A DNA stretch of 64,000 bases from Adenophora triphylla var. japonica (Eukaryota; Streptophyta; Magnoliopsida; Asterales; Campanulaceae). Location of the stretch: positions 372,001 to 436,000 of the forward strand of contig JAFEMH010000927.1 of the NCBI GenBank assembly GCA_022495995.1, read 5' to 3'. Below the pieces are notes generated by a model. The model was not told the origin of the DNA and did not search any database. It worked only from the letters and a program-made list of their open reading frames with translations. A program made the translations under genes and the position numbers. Shown here piece by piece: positions 44,881 through 57,714 of this stretch (position 1 is its first letter; the number at the start of each line of letters is the position of its first letter).

Positions 44881-47840
44881 ATGGCTCGATCTTGGGACCA
44901 TTCTCCCCGATTCCGTTATGGATATCATAATCGGAAATTTGAGGGTCTATCGTAGAGAGAGGTCCATGGCCGATGCTCACTCGGGATGATGTAAGCAAGC
45001 GCTAAGAGGTTATGGTCGAACTCGTCTATTCCTCCAATACCCTGACTCCACCATAATAGATAGGATTGAGTCCGGTTCTCCCAACATTATAGTTTTTGAG
45101 GATAGGGCCGAGATGATGGAGCACATCGATCCGCTCTACCCGGCCTCCGATCGCGAAATGCGCGAGCGCCCGAGAGGTACGGCCCCTCCTCGGCCTTATT
45201 AAATGACGAGGAGGGGAATCTCCTTCCCCGTCCTAAATCGCCATGGACGAGGTCACTAATTTTGTCTCCTCGTCTTTATGCAGATATGACGGGAAGAGGA
45301 GAACCCTCCTCGTCTACTCGCATAGTTGATGCTTTCGTGGAGGAAGCACAAACCGACGGCCGCTTGGCCCGAAGAAGAGGAGGCCGAGGACGAGGAGGCC
45401 AAGGGTTAGGACAAAGGCAAGAGAGGACCCCTAGAGCCGGATCCCATGCCGGAAAAGCTATACTCCAAGTACGGGGTAGACAAAGCCGAGTACAAAGCTA
45501 ACTTATATGGGCCACATGGAGTCGAAGACCGAGAAGGAAGAGAATGACTTCTATTACAACCAAGATTTCGTCCACTTCTACTTCAAATAATTCCAACAAG
45601 GACTTCGTCTTCCACCGGATCCTTTCATCTCGCGAATTTCCGGACGACGTGAGGGCGGTGCCGCCATGCTTGGAGCCAATGGTACCTCGGGTCCTTGTCG
45701 CCTTCATCATCCTATGCCGAAGCTTAGCATATGAGCCGACCATGGGAGCTTTTAGGCATTTTTACCATGTCCAATTTGTCAAGGAGAGCCGGCTCCTCGT
45801 CATCAAGAGTGCTTCCAAGAAACCAAAATTGCTCCTCCCGATGTCTAGCAAAGTTGCCGGGTTGGGATAACCACGTCATTAGAGTGGAGAGCCGCCAAGG
45901 ATGGGAGTTCCAGCCTCCTTGCAAAGGTCCAACCTCTTCGTTCCCCGTCCAAAGAATATGAATGGACCAAGGACTTGATCAAACGCCCGGAAGAATTTGC
46001 CGAGGTGGGAGTTCTTGATTGGTCGCTGATTGAGTCCTCTGACCATTACTACATTCAAAGCGGGTTTAATGCCTGGGAAAAAGGATGGGGTATCTCCCCT
46101 TGTCGCCGTAAAGAGGGGGAGACGCTTCAATGACCGGACTGTCCATCCCGCTTAGTATTCCACGAGGATTGCATTAGGTGCAACACCGAACGCCCTGGAT
46201 CGTTGTCCTGGATGATGTAGACATAGTTGGATGTAAATATTTCTTTTTTTTTTTTTCTTGGTATTTTTCAAATGCTTGTTTCCCCGCCCGTATTTAACTC
46301 TTTTCCTCGTCCTCGCATTTAACAAATGAGGAAGAAGAAACTTTAGCCATGGAGAGACTTAGTCCCCAAGAGCTTGTGAGGAGGAAGAGGAGGTTGAGCA
46401 AGAGAGTCGCCTTGACAGAAAGGAAGGAGGATGCTAATGCACGTAACCTCATCCTTAACGTGCAGACTGACCAACCCCTTCCCCTTAAGTTGCACGGAAG
46501 CGAATGCCGAGGAACCGCCGCCGATAACCAAACCAACCCATCAACCGGCAGAGGGGCATAGCCTCCATGTTGATGCCGAGGAAGAAACAACCGAGGAAGC
46601 TAACCTCGTCCAAAGGAGGTCGCTCCAAAGAACTCCAAGTGCCGCCGAGGAGCCGCCGCCAAACGGCAAGCGTCGCGCGGCCCCGAGGTTGATGCTCCCC
46701 TCCTCGACTGCTCGCCGCCAAGATCACAAGAGGCCGACGAGCCGGCCAAAAGTATGTCCCTTGGCATTCCTCGTCTTAAGGGACTCCCCGTTGGCAAGGG
46801 AGGGACCCTCGCGAGATTGGGCCGAGCTCCCATCCAAAGGGCCATGGACGAGGATGCTTATGAAACCCTTTGCAAAGAGGGTCCTAACGAGGATACCGTG
46901 CTTTGCCACAAGGGACTCCCGATTGCCGAGGTAAATGTTGATCCCTTTCGGGTTATTATCTTTGGTATTGGATTTGTCTTCCTAACGATGATGTTATCTT
47001 TCGCCTGGCTTGGCCACGGCGCACGAGAACGTGCCGGCCAAGAAGAAGACAAGGCGCCCGAATGAGGCCAAGGCACTCAAGCAAAGAGCGAAAAGAAAAG
47101 TCTTCCTTGGCTAAACTTTTAGAAGCCAAGGATGCCGAGCTTGCAGCGGCCAAGGCCAAGGTTGAGGCCGAGGTAAAAAGGGCCGAGGAAGAAAGGTCAA
47201 AAGCCGAGGAACATCTCCTACTCAAAAATGAAGAGCTTGCCTGTGCCAAGGCGTATAAGGCCGAGCTTCTGCACCAAGGCCGAGGAAGCCGAGGCCAAGT
47301 GCCGAGGACTCGGAAGCTACCCTTCCAACCTAGGGAGGAAGAGGCCGTAGCTCGGCTTAAGGAGAGCTCGGCTTTCAAAGAGCCGATGATGGCCAGCCGG
47401 CCTTCGAGAGGCCGCTGACGAGCAAACAACTCACCATGTTCGAGGATGGCTACCTCCACTTGGCCCTGAGCATTTTAGCCGATCCTTCCACCGGTCCGGA
47501 CATCAACAAGATTGCCCAATAATCCGCCGGATCAATATGCCGAGGAGGTCGTGGCGCTCCATCACTGGGTCCCTTATTCTCGAGAGCAACATGGAGCCGA
47601 TTGCCGCCAAGGATGCCCATGCTTGCAGTGGAAGTGTGGACGCCGGCTTCGTTGTCCCCTGCAATATTAAAGACCCGGTGGAGGCGATCCAAGACGCCGA
47701 TGAGCCCGAGGACCTAGAGGCCGAGGTGGAAGGAGGGACCGGGAAAGTAATGCTTCCACTAATCAAACAAATTCTTCCTCCCCCGGCACTATCATCAAGA
47801 CCGGCCGGACAAGCCTTTTGATGATGTACAACAATCTTAG
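44881..47840 (+). pseudogene. Antisense spliced gene of Tat-B: Transposase_28-type domain plus coiled coil
   Basis: The counterpart of the Tat-A gene, on the opposite strand to Tat-B. Exon 1 is 44881-45176 (GTACGG donor), exon 2 is 45284-46232 (TATGCAG acceptor, GTAAAT donor), exon 3 ends at 46930 (GTAAAT donor), and the last part ends at a TAG at 47838-47840. Exon 2 contains PTMGAFRHFYHVQFVKESRL like Tat-A. The region near 47070-47410 encodes the Glu/Lys coiled coil (KAKVEAEVKRAEEERSKAEE). The acceptors of exons 3 and 4 seen in Tat-A are altered here, and several frameshifts occur, so this copy is probably dead. The Arg-Gly-rich stretch after exon 2's start (RRRGGRGRGGQG) is open here but has stops in Tat-A. 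Confidence 0.7.
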
Positions 47841-48149
47841 GATAGCTTCTTTTCCTTTTTTGTTTTTTGTAATGACAATAGGACCTCGTAATTCCATTTC
47901 AATATCAATGAAAATCCTTTTGTCATTATTCTTGTCACTTCATTGACTTGGTTATATTTTGGTATGCTATGCATTAGCCTTAGGAAGGCGGGATTCGAGG
48001 AAGGTCCCTTTGTTCCCTGTGGCAGCAGTGGTTAGGCCGAGGAAGATTCCTACCGTAACTATACTCGCATTTCATTTGGGCCGAGGAAGTTTTTCTCGGC
48101 TTTGAATGTTGTAATCCCGAATCGAGCGCATTCATGGTAGGAGGTTTAT
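47841..48149. other. Tat-B spacer between antisense gene and satellite
   Basis: The stretch includes AT-rich sequence with AATATCAATGAAAATCCTTT, a plausible 3' end for the antisense transcript, and GCCGAGGAAG-type repeats. No gene is seen. Confidence 0.45.
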
Positions 48150-48600
48150 CAAGCCATTAGGCCGAGGAAAGTCCTTCGCCTTGGCCGCACTCCTAAGTCA
48201 AGACGGGCCCTCGACTAGAAGAGTTGTAAGCCATCGTGCCAAGGTAGATCCTCGTCTGGCCGCTGGTAAGCCATCGTGCCAAGGAGGACCTCGGGTCTTG
48301 GCAATTGTTAAGCCATCGTGCCAAGGAGGACCCTTCGGGTTCTGGCCGTTAAGCCATCGTGCCAAGGAGGACCCTCGGTCTTGGCTGTAGGCCATCGTGC
48401 CAAGGAAGATCCTTGGTCTTGGCCGTTGGTAAGCCATCGTGCCAAGGAGGACCCTTCGTCTTGGCACAGAGGCCATCGTGCCAAGGAAGATCCTTGGTCT
48501 TGGCCGCTGGTAAGCCATCGTGCCAAGGAGGACCTCGTCTTGGCAATTGTTAAGCCATCAGGCCAAGGAGGACCCTTGGTCTTGGCTATTGTGTATCGGA
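48150..48600 (-). repeat. 40-42-bp tandem array in the 3' region of Tat-B
   Basis: Nine to ten units are marked by CCATCGTGCCAAGGAGGACC (starting near 48231, 48271, 48313, 48353, 48392, 48433, 48472, 48514 and 48554). On the element's sense strand each reads GGCCAAGACC, GGGTCCTCCTTGGC, GATGGCTTACC. This matches one half of the 81-bp unit of Tat-A. Short open frames across it are repeat translations. Confidence 0.92.
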
Positions 48601-48804
48601 GAATCTGAGGTAATGCCCTCATCTTCCTGTGCTGGGGTGAAGAGCTGATAGTTGCTTTGCATGTTGGAAGAAACTGCTTTCGTAGAACTGAAATGTGATT
48701 ACATCAAACTGCAATCCTATCAACTAAAAAGACAAAAAGAAAACAAAAGACCGAAAATAAAAGACCGGAAATAAAGAGCTAATCTATTGCAAAAATAAAC
48801 TAGA

Positions 48805-51800
48805 CTAGTGATAATATTTTCTAAGGTTGTCGGAATGCCATGGATGCTTGAGATCCTTCCCCTCCTTGGTCCTCAATCCGTAGGTCCCTTCTCGGATGAC
48901 TTGAGTGATGATATAGGGACCTTCCCAATTTGGGGAGAGCTTGTTTTGTTCTCGCTTCCGACCACGCTTCGATCTTTCTAAGTACCCAATCGCCCACTTG
49001 GAATACTCTTTGATGACCCTCTTGTCGTGATATGCCTTGGTCCTTTGCTTGTAATTCACCATCCTCATCTGCGCAGCCTAGTCGTTTTTCATCTATCGTG
49101 TCCAGGTCTAGGAGCCTATTGACCTTGTTGACTTGCTTCATCATAATGGGAGTTCCTTACCGTAGGGATGGCCATCTCTCGCCGGTGCCATAGCCTCGTA
49201 ACCGAAAGTTAGTGCGAATGGGGTTTCCTCTTGGCCCCCGTGGTTGTGCGAATGCCCCATAAAGCTAGGGAAGTTCGTCCAACCATCTACCTCGCGTCCT
49301 TCAAGATTCTTGGTGAGGGCGGTTAGGACCCGCTTGTTGGCGCCTTCGCTTGACCGTTGCCTTGGGGTCTGCTAATCGAAGATTTTGCATGGCGTACTTT
49401 AACTCTTCCCAATTCGGTTGTAAATGCCGTGGAGAATTGGAGGCCATGGTCGAAACAATTGTATGCGGAAGGCCAAATCGCACCAAATGTTGTCATGAAC
49501 AAAGTTGATCGCGTTTTCTTCCGTTATCTTGGCCAATGCCTTCGCTTCTATCCACTTGGAGAAGTAATCAACCACTATCACGTACTTGCAATTACCACGG
49601 GCGGGTGGGAAGGGTCCAATGAGGTCGATCCCCCACATATCAAATGGCCACGTAGGTATTACAAGTGTTTGCTCGACCGCAGTAGTCTTGGAATGTCGAG
49701 AACCTTTCGCATTTGTCACATTTTCGAACATAGGCGCGCGTCTTCCCTTAGGTTTGGCCGCAGTAACCAAGCGATATGATTTTGTCGCCTAAGGTTCTGC
49801 CCCCGGTGTCCGCCGCAAACACCTTCATGTACTTTCCGCCAGAGGTTCTCGCTCCTTGGGATAGACACACCTTAGCAGGGGCTTCGTGAAAGATCTTCTA
49901 GAGGACTCCGTTCATCACCACGAATCTTGGAGACCTCTTCTTGATAAGCTTGGCTCGAGCATCATCTTCTCGGGAGTTTCTCCTTCTCAATGTATTCGAT
50001 GTAGTCATCGATCCAAAGATCTCTCTTCCTCGTCCCGTAAGCATGACTTGTAATCTTTCATACGCAGTTCCTCGGCATAAACTACATATGCGTTGGTCTC
50101 CGAAGGAGACACGTCCATGGTGGCTAGTTTGGAGAGAACGCCCGCGACTTGGTTGTCTTCCCTTCCTATCTCGCTTGAGCTCGAAAAATTCCATTTTCTT
50201 CGTCATATCTAGGACCAGGTCTCTATATTTGGCAAGGGTGACGTCTTGAGTGTTATATTCTCCTTTCACTTGTTTGACAACAAGTTGGGAGTCGCAGAAA
50301 GCGTACCCACCTTAGTTGCTCCATAGAAGGAGGCCAACTCAATGCCAAATATGAGAGCCTCGTATTCAGCTTGGTTGTTAGAGGCAGAAACCCGGCGGAT
50401 AGCATCTTGTATAGTATATTCTCCTTCCGGGCTTGCTAGTACTACTCCAGCCTCCGCTTCTTTCCTTAGTAGCTGATCCGTCCGTATACGTGATCCAACA
50501 GCTTGGATGGGAGTTCAATGGGAGAGTCTTTTCCTCCGGTGCGCTTTTGCTTCCTGGAGGTGGGGAGATGCTCACCCATAAAGGCAAGCCTCGACCATGA
50601 AGTCAACCAAAGGCCGTGCTAGGAGGGTCTTCCTTGGTTGGTAAGTGATATCAAACTCCGTTAGAGCGATTGACCAATTAAGGAGACGTCCCGAGCCGTC
50701 CAACTTGTGAAGGATTTTCTTCAATGGTTCATTGGTGTAGACGGTGATAGGGTGTGCGTAAAAATATGCACGCAGCCTTCCTTGAAGCAATGACTAGTGC
50801 GTATGCTATCTTCTCCACATTAAAATATCTCGCTTTCTACATCTGGACAGAGCTTTTGAGACATAGTAGACGGGCTTCGAATTGCTTCATCCTTTCGAAC
50901 TAGGACAAACCGCGACAAGTGATCGCTGCGCCTAGGAAGACGTATAGCATCTCACCTAGAGTCGGATCGCTAAGCAAGGGAGGGGAACCCAAGTACTCCT
51001 TCAACCGAGGAACGCTTCCGAGCATTCAGAGTCCAGAGAAGCTCTTGGTACCCTTCAATACCTTGAAGAAAGGCAATGACTTTTCTGGCAGACTTGGCGA
51101 TGAATCTTCCAAGGGCCGCAATTCTTCCATTAAGTCTTTGGACCTCCTTGATGGTGGTAGGTTCCTTCATGTCAATGAGCGCCTTGATCTTTTCTCGGGT
51201 TTGCTTCAATCCCCTTTGGGAAACCATGAAGCCCGTAAATTTCCTCGCGGAACTCCGAACACGCACTTGCTTGGATTCACTTCATGTTGTTGGCTCCGGA
51301 GGTTGTGAATGGTCTCTTCTAGGTCGTGAACGTGGCTGCCTTCCTTGGTCTTTATGACCATGTCATCAATATAAGCCTCCATGTTTCTACCTATCCGACT
51401 TGCAAAAACTTGATTTACCATCCGTTCGTAAGTGGCACCAGCATTCTTGAGCCCAAAAGGCATCATGATGTAGCGTAAATTCCCCACGTGTTTGAAAGGC
51501 GCCTTCTCGATGTCTTCTTTCGCCATTTTTATCTCGATGATAGCCCGAGTAGGCATCTAAGAAGCCGAGAGTTTGGTGTCCGTAAATGGAGTCCACTAAC
51601 TTGTCGATTCTGGGAGAGGATAGCCGTCCTCGGCAAAGCTTTGTTTAGATCGTTGAAGTCTATGCACATACGCCATTTCCCATTTTGCTTCTTCACCATA
51701 ACGACATTAGCCAACCAAACGGGGTATTTAACTTCGCGAATTATTCCGGCGCCGAGTAATTTCTCGCACCTCTTCTTTTATAGCTTCCTCCTTGTCTCTT

Positions 51801-52860
51801 GCAAAATTTCTCCTCGTCTGAGAAATGGTCTTCGCTAAAGGATCAACTTCTAAGCGGTGGAGGGCTACTTCTTCATTGATTCCCCTCATGTCTTCGACTC
51901 TCCAAGCAAAGACGTCGAGACTGTTTTTCAAGAGGGATATGATTCTTCCTTTCTCTTCCTGTGATAGCTGGCCTCCTAGCTTGATTTTCTGCTCAGATAG
52001 TCGTGGATTAATGACTACCTCTTCTAGCTCATCTACAGTGCTTCATTTCTCGGTCCGTCTCGAAATTCCAGTGGATTCGATGATGATCTCTCTGATTCTC
52101 CTCCCTTCATTGTCGTTTACATTGAGGCCTTCTTCCTCCATAAGTTTATCGATGTCTGGAAGATCGTTCATCCCCGAGTGATGGTTGGCCCCCGAGTTCT
52201 GGTCATTGACGAGAATGGGGTCTTCCTCGGAGATGGGTAGAACTATGCCTTGGTCATCCGCAGTTTCTAGGACCATAGGCTCTTCTTCCAGAGTGGGTAG
52301 AGTTATGCCTTGGTCATCCACAATTTCTAGGACCCTAGGTTCCTCTTCCTCACTTTCCCATACTTCACGGATATAGTTCATTCTAGAGCTAGTTTCCGTG
52401 GTTTTCTGAGATTTGGTGATCTTGATGTTCTCCTCGGGCGTATCTATCTCCACGCTTTTTGACTTTTTCCGGCTCTTGACAACATGTTCCAAGAAATCTT
52501 TGGGGGTTGCCCTCACGCATCCAATGCCAAAGACGAGTGGGAAATTTAACTCGTTGGTGAGGAAGGGAGGCTACCATCCCAAGTTTGGCTTGACTTGGAA
52601 TGCCAATAATCGCATGATAGTCACTGGTCAGATCCATGACTATGAAAGTGACAAAGAGCCGTGGCTCGGAAGGGATGATCGCCGACTTCGAGTTCTAGTT
52701 CTACGGTTCCCTTTGCTCCAACCTTATGGTTGGTGAATCCTTCAAGCCTTCCATGATATGGTTCTAGCGCCGTGTCTTTCAACCCCATTTGTTGGAAGGC
52801 CGAATAGTATAGGATGTCACGGAGGCCCCCGTATCAACAAGAAGTCTTTCGTATTCAACA
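48805..52860 (-). pseudogene. Tat-B pol: protease, reverse transcriptase, RNase H, archaeal RNase H, integrase (frameshifted)
   Basis: On the minus strand LLVDTGASVTSY (catalytic triplet at 52835-52821) begins the protease, which ends with SDYHAIIGIPSQAKL. Reverse transcriptase shows VWLANVVMVKKQNGKWRMC, IMMPFGLKNAGATYERM and the catalytic YIDD at 51373-51362. RNase H follows (ALTEFDITYQPRKTLLAR), then the second RNase H (near 50530-50150). Integrase has WPFDMWGIDLIGPFPPARGN and ends HSDNLRKYYH at 48805. At least ten frame changes occur between these blocks. All domains are present and in the normal Tat order, so decay is by small indels rather than large deletions. Confidence 0.88.
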
Positions 52861-55014
52861 TTGTCAATTCGGCCCTTGATGACCAATGGCCGCTCACGAG
52901 CCGCTCGACTTCCCGCCAACTCATTCGGAGAAAAACTAATGATTTCTTCGCTTTATGGATCCAAGCAGGGACATGGTATACTTTGCTTAGCTCGTGGATC
53001 CGATCCCTTAGCTTTCTGGTGGAGGTCACCTCTTCGCGGATCACATGTAGTTTAGCCCTGTGAGGCCTTCGATCTTCATCCTCACTCTTGGAGTCATCCT
53101 CACTCTCCTCTTGCTTCCGCTTTCGCTTGCCATCTTTCTTCATGACATAACGGTCTAATTTTCCCTCGTCAACCCATTGTTGGATTATCTTCTTAAGTGG
53201 CCCAGAACCATCAGTGGTGTGCCCGTTGTCCTTGTGAAAATCACAAGATTTGTTCTTGTTGCGGATACTTTGGGTTATCGGCGGACGAGGTGGAGGAAGG
53301 TTCACCATCTCGCATGATTTCGGAGACGGGCTTTGTAAGAGGGGTGAACTCCAGCCTTCTCGCTGCTTCCGGTTTTATTCTTTCCTTTCTTGCCGTTCCC
53401 ATTGTCATTCTCGTCTGAGTTAGTTGCTTCAGTTCCGTCTTGTCGCCTCCCCTTTTCTTTGTCTTATCTTCACCATGGAAATGGCATAAGCCACTTTGTA
53501 CAATTCGGCCTTGAGCCGGGTTCCCGGCCGATAGTTCATAAATGAGGGGGCCAGACTTTAACCCGAGTTGAAGCAAACTATGACCTCCCTATCGCCGAGG
53601 CTTTCTTCGACTTGGTCCGCCATCTTTCTAACCTATTGTAGTAGCTAAGGGTGGTTTCTCCTTCCCTTGCTCAATGTTGGCCAAGTCGGTTAATCTCATC
53701 TTCCTCTTCCCACCGTGGCAAAGTGATCTAAGAACATTCTCCTCATGCCCCTCCAAACAATCGATGCAACCTTTCTTGAGCTCACTAACCAGTCAAAGTC
53801 AGTTCCGAAAAGGTGCTCGCGAAAGCTTTGGCAGAGCAAGTCATCGCAGCTGGTGAGGAGGTTCATGGTTTGTTCAAAACTTTGCACATGGTCCTTGGCG
53901 TCGTGGTTCCGTTATACTTCTCGAAATTTGGGAGCTTGAGGTTAGGATGGGGAGGTGCAGCAGCTTATCCTCAAGGAAAACGGACGGGTGGCCCAATCAT
54001 AATCGTCATCATTATATTTCTTTCCCCTCTCCATATCATCCAAATTTTTGCTTCAATAGTTCCCATTGTTTTGTTTCTATTTCCTTCTCACCGCTTGAGC
54101 GAGTACTTCGTTGGGAACTTCGATCGACTTGTCTTTAGGGCGATCATTTGCCTCTACCGTGCTCGCTTCATGTCGGTGGCCATCACGTCCGGAGGGACCC
54201 TATCACGTCTTGGTTCCGTGTCTTGTGCGCCAAGTATCATCCCGTAGGGCTCGGGGGTCCTTGGCCTAGCGAATTCTCGATGCCGAGGACGAGGAGAGTC
54301 CGGTCGACGAGGACGACGAGAATCTCGAATGATGAGGACGAGGAGAATCTCGCCGACGAGCTCGAGGAGACGCGGACGCCTAGGTGTCATGATGAGGCGA
54401 GCAGGGATAGGCGCCTATTCAAGCTTAGTCTTGTTCTTAGGTCCTTGGAGTTCACTTCCTCTTCCCTAGGAGTTATTTGGCTTCTCAGTCGACCACTGTG
54501 CTCCTTATGCTTAATGTTATGCCGAGGATGAGGAGAATCCCCGGGAGTTGGCAGTGGTAGCTCGCCAGCCTTCGTGGGAGGAGCCCGATGCTCTCCCCTG
54601 CTCCTTTCTCAAAGGTGGGCCCATTGATGGTACAATGAAGGGAGCCATGGAATGATCTGGGTCCATTTGCAACAGAGCAACTTGGGTCTCATACATCCTT
54701 TGCAAAGTCTCCATTTGTTTGTGTAACAAAGAGCGTCGGCCAACGGGCCGAGATCCTCCCGCTTGACCGGCGTCGGCATTCTTTGTTTTCCTCCTTCCCG
54801 CTTGCTTCCCACGAGCACGAGTAGGACGAGGAAGGTCATTGCCCTCTCCCTCGGCATTTGCCTGACCCATGGAACGAAGAGTCATGGCAAGGGGAGGAAT
54901 GGTATCGGCTTGAGGTAGAGGAGGAGGAGGAGGCAGTGGCTCCTCGGCTCCGGTGTTTCCCCCATTCACTTGGGTGGGATCCTCAGCTGTAACACTTGTG
55001 AATTGTCCGTCCAT
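52861..55014 (-). pseudogene. Tat-B gag (frameshifted)
   Basis: The start at 55014 (MDGQFTSVTAEDPTQVNGGN) opens 166 codons with a Pro run and a basic RPTRARGKQAGRRK stretch. After a frame change, the capsid-like segment LLCQSFREHLFGTDFDWLVS appears near 53840. The Tat zinc-knuckle-like motif CDFHKDNGHTTDGSGPLK lies near 53240, where the last Cys of the usual C-x-H-H-C pattern reads Gly. Multiple shifts mean no full-length Gag. Confidence 0.75.
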
Positions 55015-55357
55015 TATGAATCAACAGCAGATTATTAACAGCAAATATCTCAAAAATCACAATTTCAATAGAACCAATTCTGAGGTCAAAATTAGGGCAA
55101 AATTTTGACCACAAACAAACTGCCGATTGTAATTCTTTCGAAACAAAACGAATTCAAGCCAAACTGGGGCGGAATTTTAACGCCAAAAATGCCTTCAACG
55201 GAATCTGGGTATTTTCCGGTCAAAATATGCAGATTCAGGCGGTTTTCAAGAACAAACCCAGCGATCCAGAAATTCCGTTCCAAGGAAGAACAATTCCGGC
55301 ACGAAAATTGGCTTAAGGCGAGCGTCTTCCAGGCCAAACAATGGGTGTTTGAATCGA

Positions 55358-55377
55358 TTTCCCGGCAATGGAACCAA
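55358..55377 (-). other. Primer-binding site of Tat-B
   Basis: Directly inside the 5' LTR on the minus strand the sequence reads TTGGTTCCATTGCCGGGAAA. It resembles the TGG...GTTGCCGGGG sites (tRNA-Asp type) I recall for related elements, but the exact tRNA is not established here. Confidence 0.55.
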
Positions 55378-55378
55378 T

Positions 55379-56094
55379 TGATGATGCCAAAATCGTCAAA
55401 ACAGCCCAAATCCAAGCGATGATTGCTCCGGCGATTGCAAGGCCTGAAAATAAGAGAAAACACGTAAACTAAGCCGGGGCGGATCCGGCTAAAGGCCCTC
55501 CGGCGTGAGAGTAAGTTCACGGTTGATATTAGAGAAATCAAATTGACAGAGTTTCTCCAATGTAAAAAGTAACGTACCGAATAATAAGCCATGGGGCTTG
55601 TATTTATAAGAATGGATAGGTAGAATCCATGTTGGAATGAACTTGTAAATAGATAAGATATAATCTTAAGAGAATTATATCTGTTAAGGAGTCATTATTT
55701 GACTTGACTTGCTATTGGTAACTGTAATCCTGATTGGATTACAACTGCATAATCCTCGTTGAATAAGGATTGTAACTGCTAGCCGGAACGCCGAGGAAGG
55801 CAAATGTTTTTCCTCGGCCTTTGGCAAATAGGCCGAGGAGAACGATCCTGCTTCCTCGTCACTTGATGAATGGCCAATCATGAAAATATGCCGGGGAGAA
55901 TACTTTTGTTTCCTCGGTAATTGGTGACAGGCCGGCCCAAGAATGGCGACATAAGGCCAAGGTAAATGTTCCTCGGCCTACGAGGAAGAGAATGCTCGGC
56001 CCTAATACTTGATGAATATATAATATCCATGGCCCAATATAGTTGGGCCCAGGTTCGGGCAAGCCCATGTTCGTAGCTCGGTTTATACCGTTCA
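55379..56094 (-). repeat. 5' LTR of Tat-B
   Basis: The 716-bp LTR mirrors 43535-44242, with the first 300 bp from the internal side essentially identical. TTATAAATAC near 55600-55609 (minus strand) is the likely TATA box. The CCAAC target duplication follows at 56095-56099. Confidence 0.95.
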
Positions 56095-56099
56095 CCAAC

Positions 56100-57131
56100 C
56101 ATTCATCAACATTGTATCCCCCAAATTAGATATGGGAAAGAACCCCCCTCCCCCTCTCTCTTTCTTCCCTACCCGGCCCATTCCGACGAACGGAGGCAAT
56201 AGCGCAACCGACGGCGAACGAAGGAGATGCGGGGCTAGCGGTTGAAGTTGGGCTAGGCGCAGGAGCATTAGCGGCGAACGACATCTCGACGAGTGAGAAG
56301 ACGGCGAACAACAACTTCTGTCTCCATCTCTCCTTTCAAATTCGATTTTTGGTACAAAATTGAACCTAGATTTGAGATTTTTAAAGGTATTTTGTTGAAA
56401 TTTTGAAACTTGATTTTGGATTTCGTCCACCATGGAACCCAGATCTGGGATTTTTTAAGGTATTTTTTTTTTATTTTGAATCTTGATTTTGGATGTGTTT
56501 GTTTGACTATAATTGTTCAAGTATCTAATTTTGAATGGAATGTTAGTTTGTTGATTTTAAGGTTAGTTGTGGGTTTGATTTTGAATTTGAGTGTAGGTTG
56601 TTTGAAGATGGTGGACGGTGGTGATGGAGTGATGATGGAACAGTGATGGTGGTGATGGCGTGGTGGATGGTGGTGGTTTGGTGGTGTAGTGGTGAAAGGT
56701 TGTATGACATAATGAAGAAAAAGTAAAAATTAGAAAGAAAAAAATTGATGATTTTTTTTAGAAAATTAATTTATAATTGTTAAAAATTTACTTGGTGATT
56801 GATGATGGCGGTGTGATGGTGGTGGTTGATGACAGCAGTGAGTTGGGTCGTGACGGTGATATGTAGTGGATGTTGTATATTATAACATATAAATATAGAA
56901 TTATATATTACTTTTATTTTTTTAATAAATACAAATAACATTAATAATAATATTTTTTTAAAAAAATTTTGCTAATGTATTATAGTTTACAAATATCAAT
57001 TTTTTAATTTAATTAAATATCAATAGTTAAAATGAAAAAAAAAGTTTATTTATCAAATTGCAAAAAGATCAATATACCAGGGATATATTTAGAACAAATT
57101 AAAGGCTATGTCAGCATTTTAATGACGTCAA
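56100..57131. other. Mutator-like element interior, right of Tat-B
   Basis: A GC-richer part (56160-56330, with CGACGGCGAACGAAGGAGATG) is followed by AT-rich, intron-like sequence and GATGGTGGTG-type low-complexity repeats (56600-56850). The GC-rich part could be a captured exon, but I recognise no protein. Confidence 0.45.
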
Positions 57132-57344
57132 CGTGCCACATATGCTGATTTAACGGAGATTTGGACGGAAATGAGACGAAATGATGACAGGGTAAACTAA
57201 TTACTTAGATTGTGGTCAAAATCGTACAAAGATATTCCTTAGTGATGAATAGGTAAAATGTCAATACTTTAGTGACGAAGTTGGTAATTAACTCTAAAAA
57301 TGTTGACAAATCAACTTAGTACAATTTTAGCATTGTATAATATA

Positions 57345-57632
57345 CTCCCTCCGTTCCACACCAGTGTGGACTTATTTCCTTTTTGGGACGTTTCACATTA
57401 GTGTGAACTGTCCAAAATGGTAAAGAATCTTTACTATTCCACCCACTCATTCTCTCTCCTACTTTACTTTTACACTCACAACATTCTCTCTCCTAACTAT
57501 TCTCTCACTCATTCTCTCTCCTATTTAATTTTTCATACTCACAAACACCTCCTCTATTTCTCTCTCCTACTTTTTCTTAATTCTCGTACAAAAAAAATGG
57601 TCCACAGTGGTAGTGGTATGAGACGGAGGGAA
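57345..57632. mobile_element. Stowaway-type MITE right of the Mutator-like element
   Basis: CTCCCTCCGTTCCACACCAG and the inverse of GTGGTATGAGACGGAGGGAA, flanked by TA, bound 288 bp. Confidence 0.8.
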
Positions 57633-57714
57633 TAAGTTAGTAAAATACGTTTTTTAAAAACATTAACAAATCAACTACGACTTTTATGACTTTTATTATG
57701 AGACGGAGGGAGTA

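Larger units (their letters stand above)
43535..56094 (-). mobile_element. Complete Tat-clade Ty3/gypsy retrotransposon Tat-B
   Basis: This 12,560-bp element has LTRs at both ends, 5-bp duplications CCAAC (43530-43534 and 56095-56099), a polypurine tract and a primer-binding site. Read on the minus strand it encodes Gag, protease with DTGAS, reverse transcriptase with YIDD, two RNase H domains and integrase, then a satellite array and an antisense spliced gene. It is the same family as Tat-A. The LTRs are almost identical, implying a recent insertion, yet gag and pol carry many short indels. Confidence 0.95.

Noticed and set aside
54154..54390. Arg/Pro-rich open frames on either strand around 54150-54530
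   Set aside because: They are shadows of the frameshifted Tat-B gag; the charged RR/PR repeats come from repeated GACGAGGA-type sequence.
56600..56850. GATGGTGGTGATGG repeats as a possible coding region
   Set aside because: The repeats are low complexity, the frames are short, and they lie inside the Mutator-like element.
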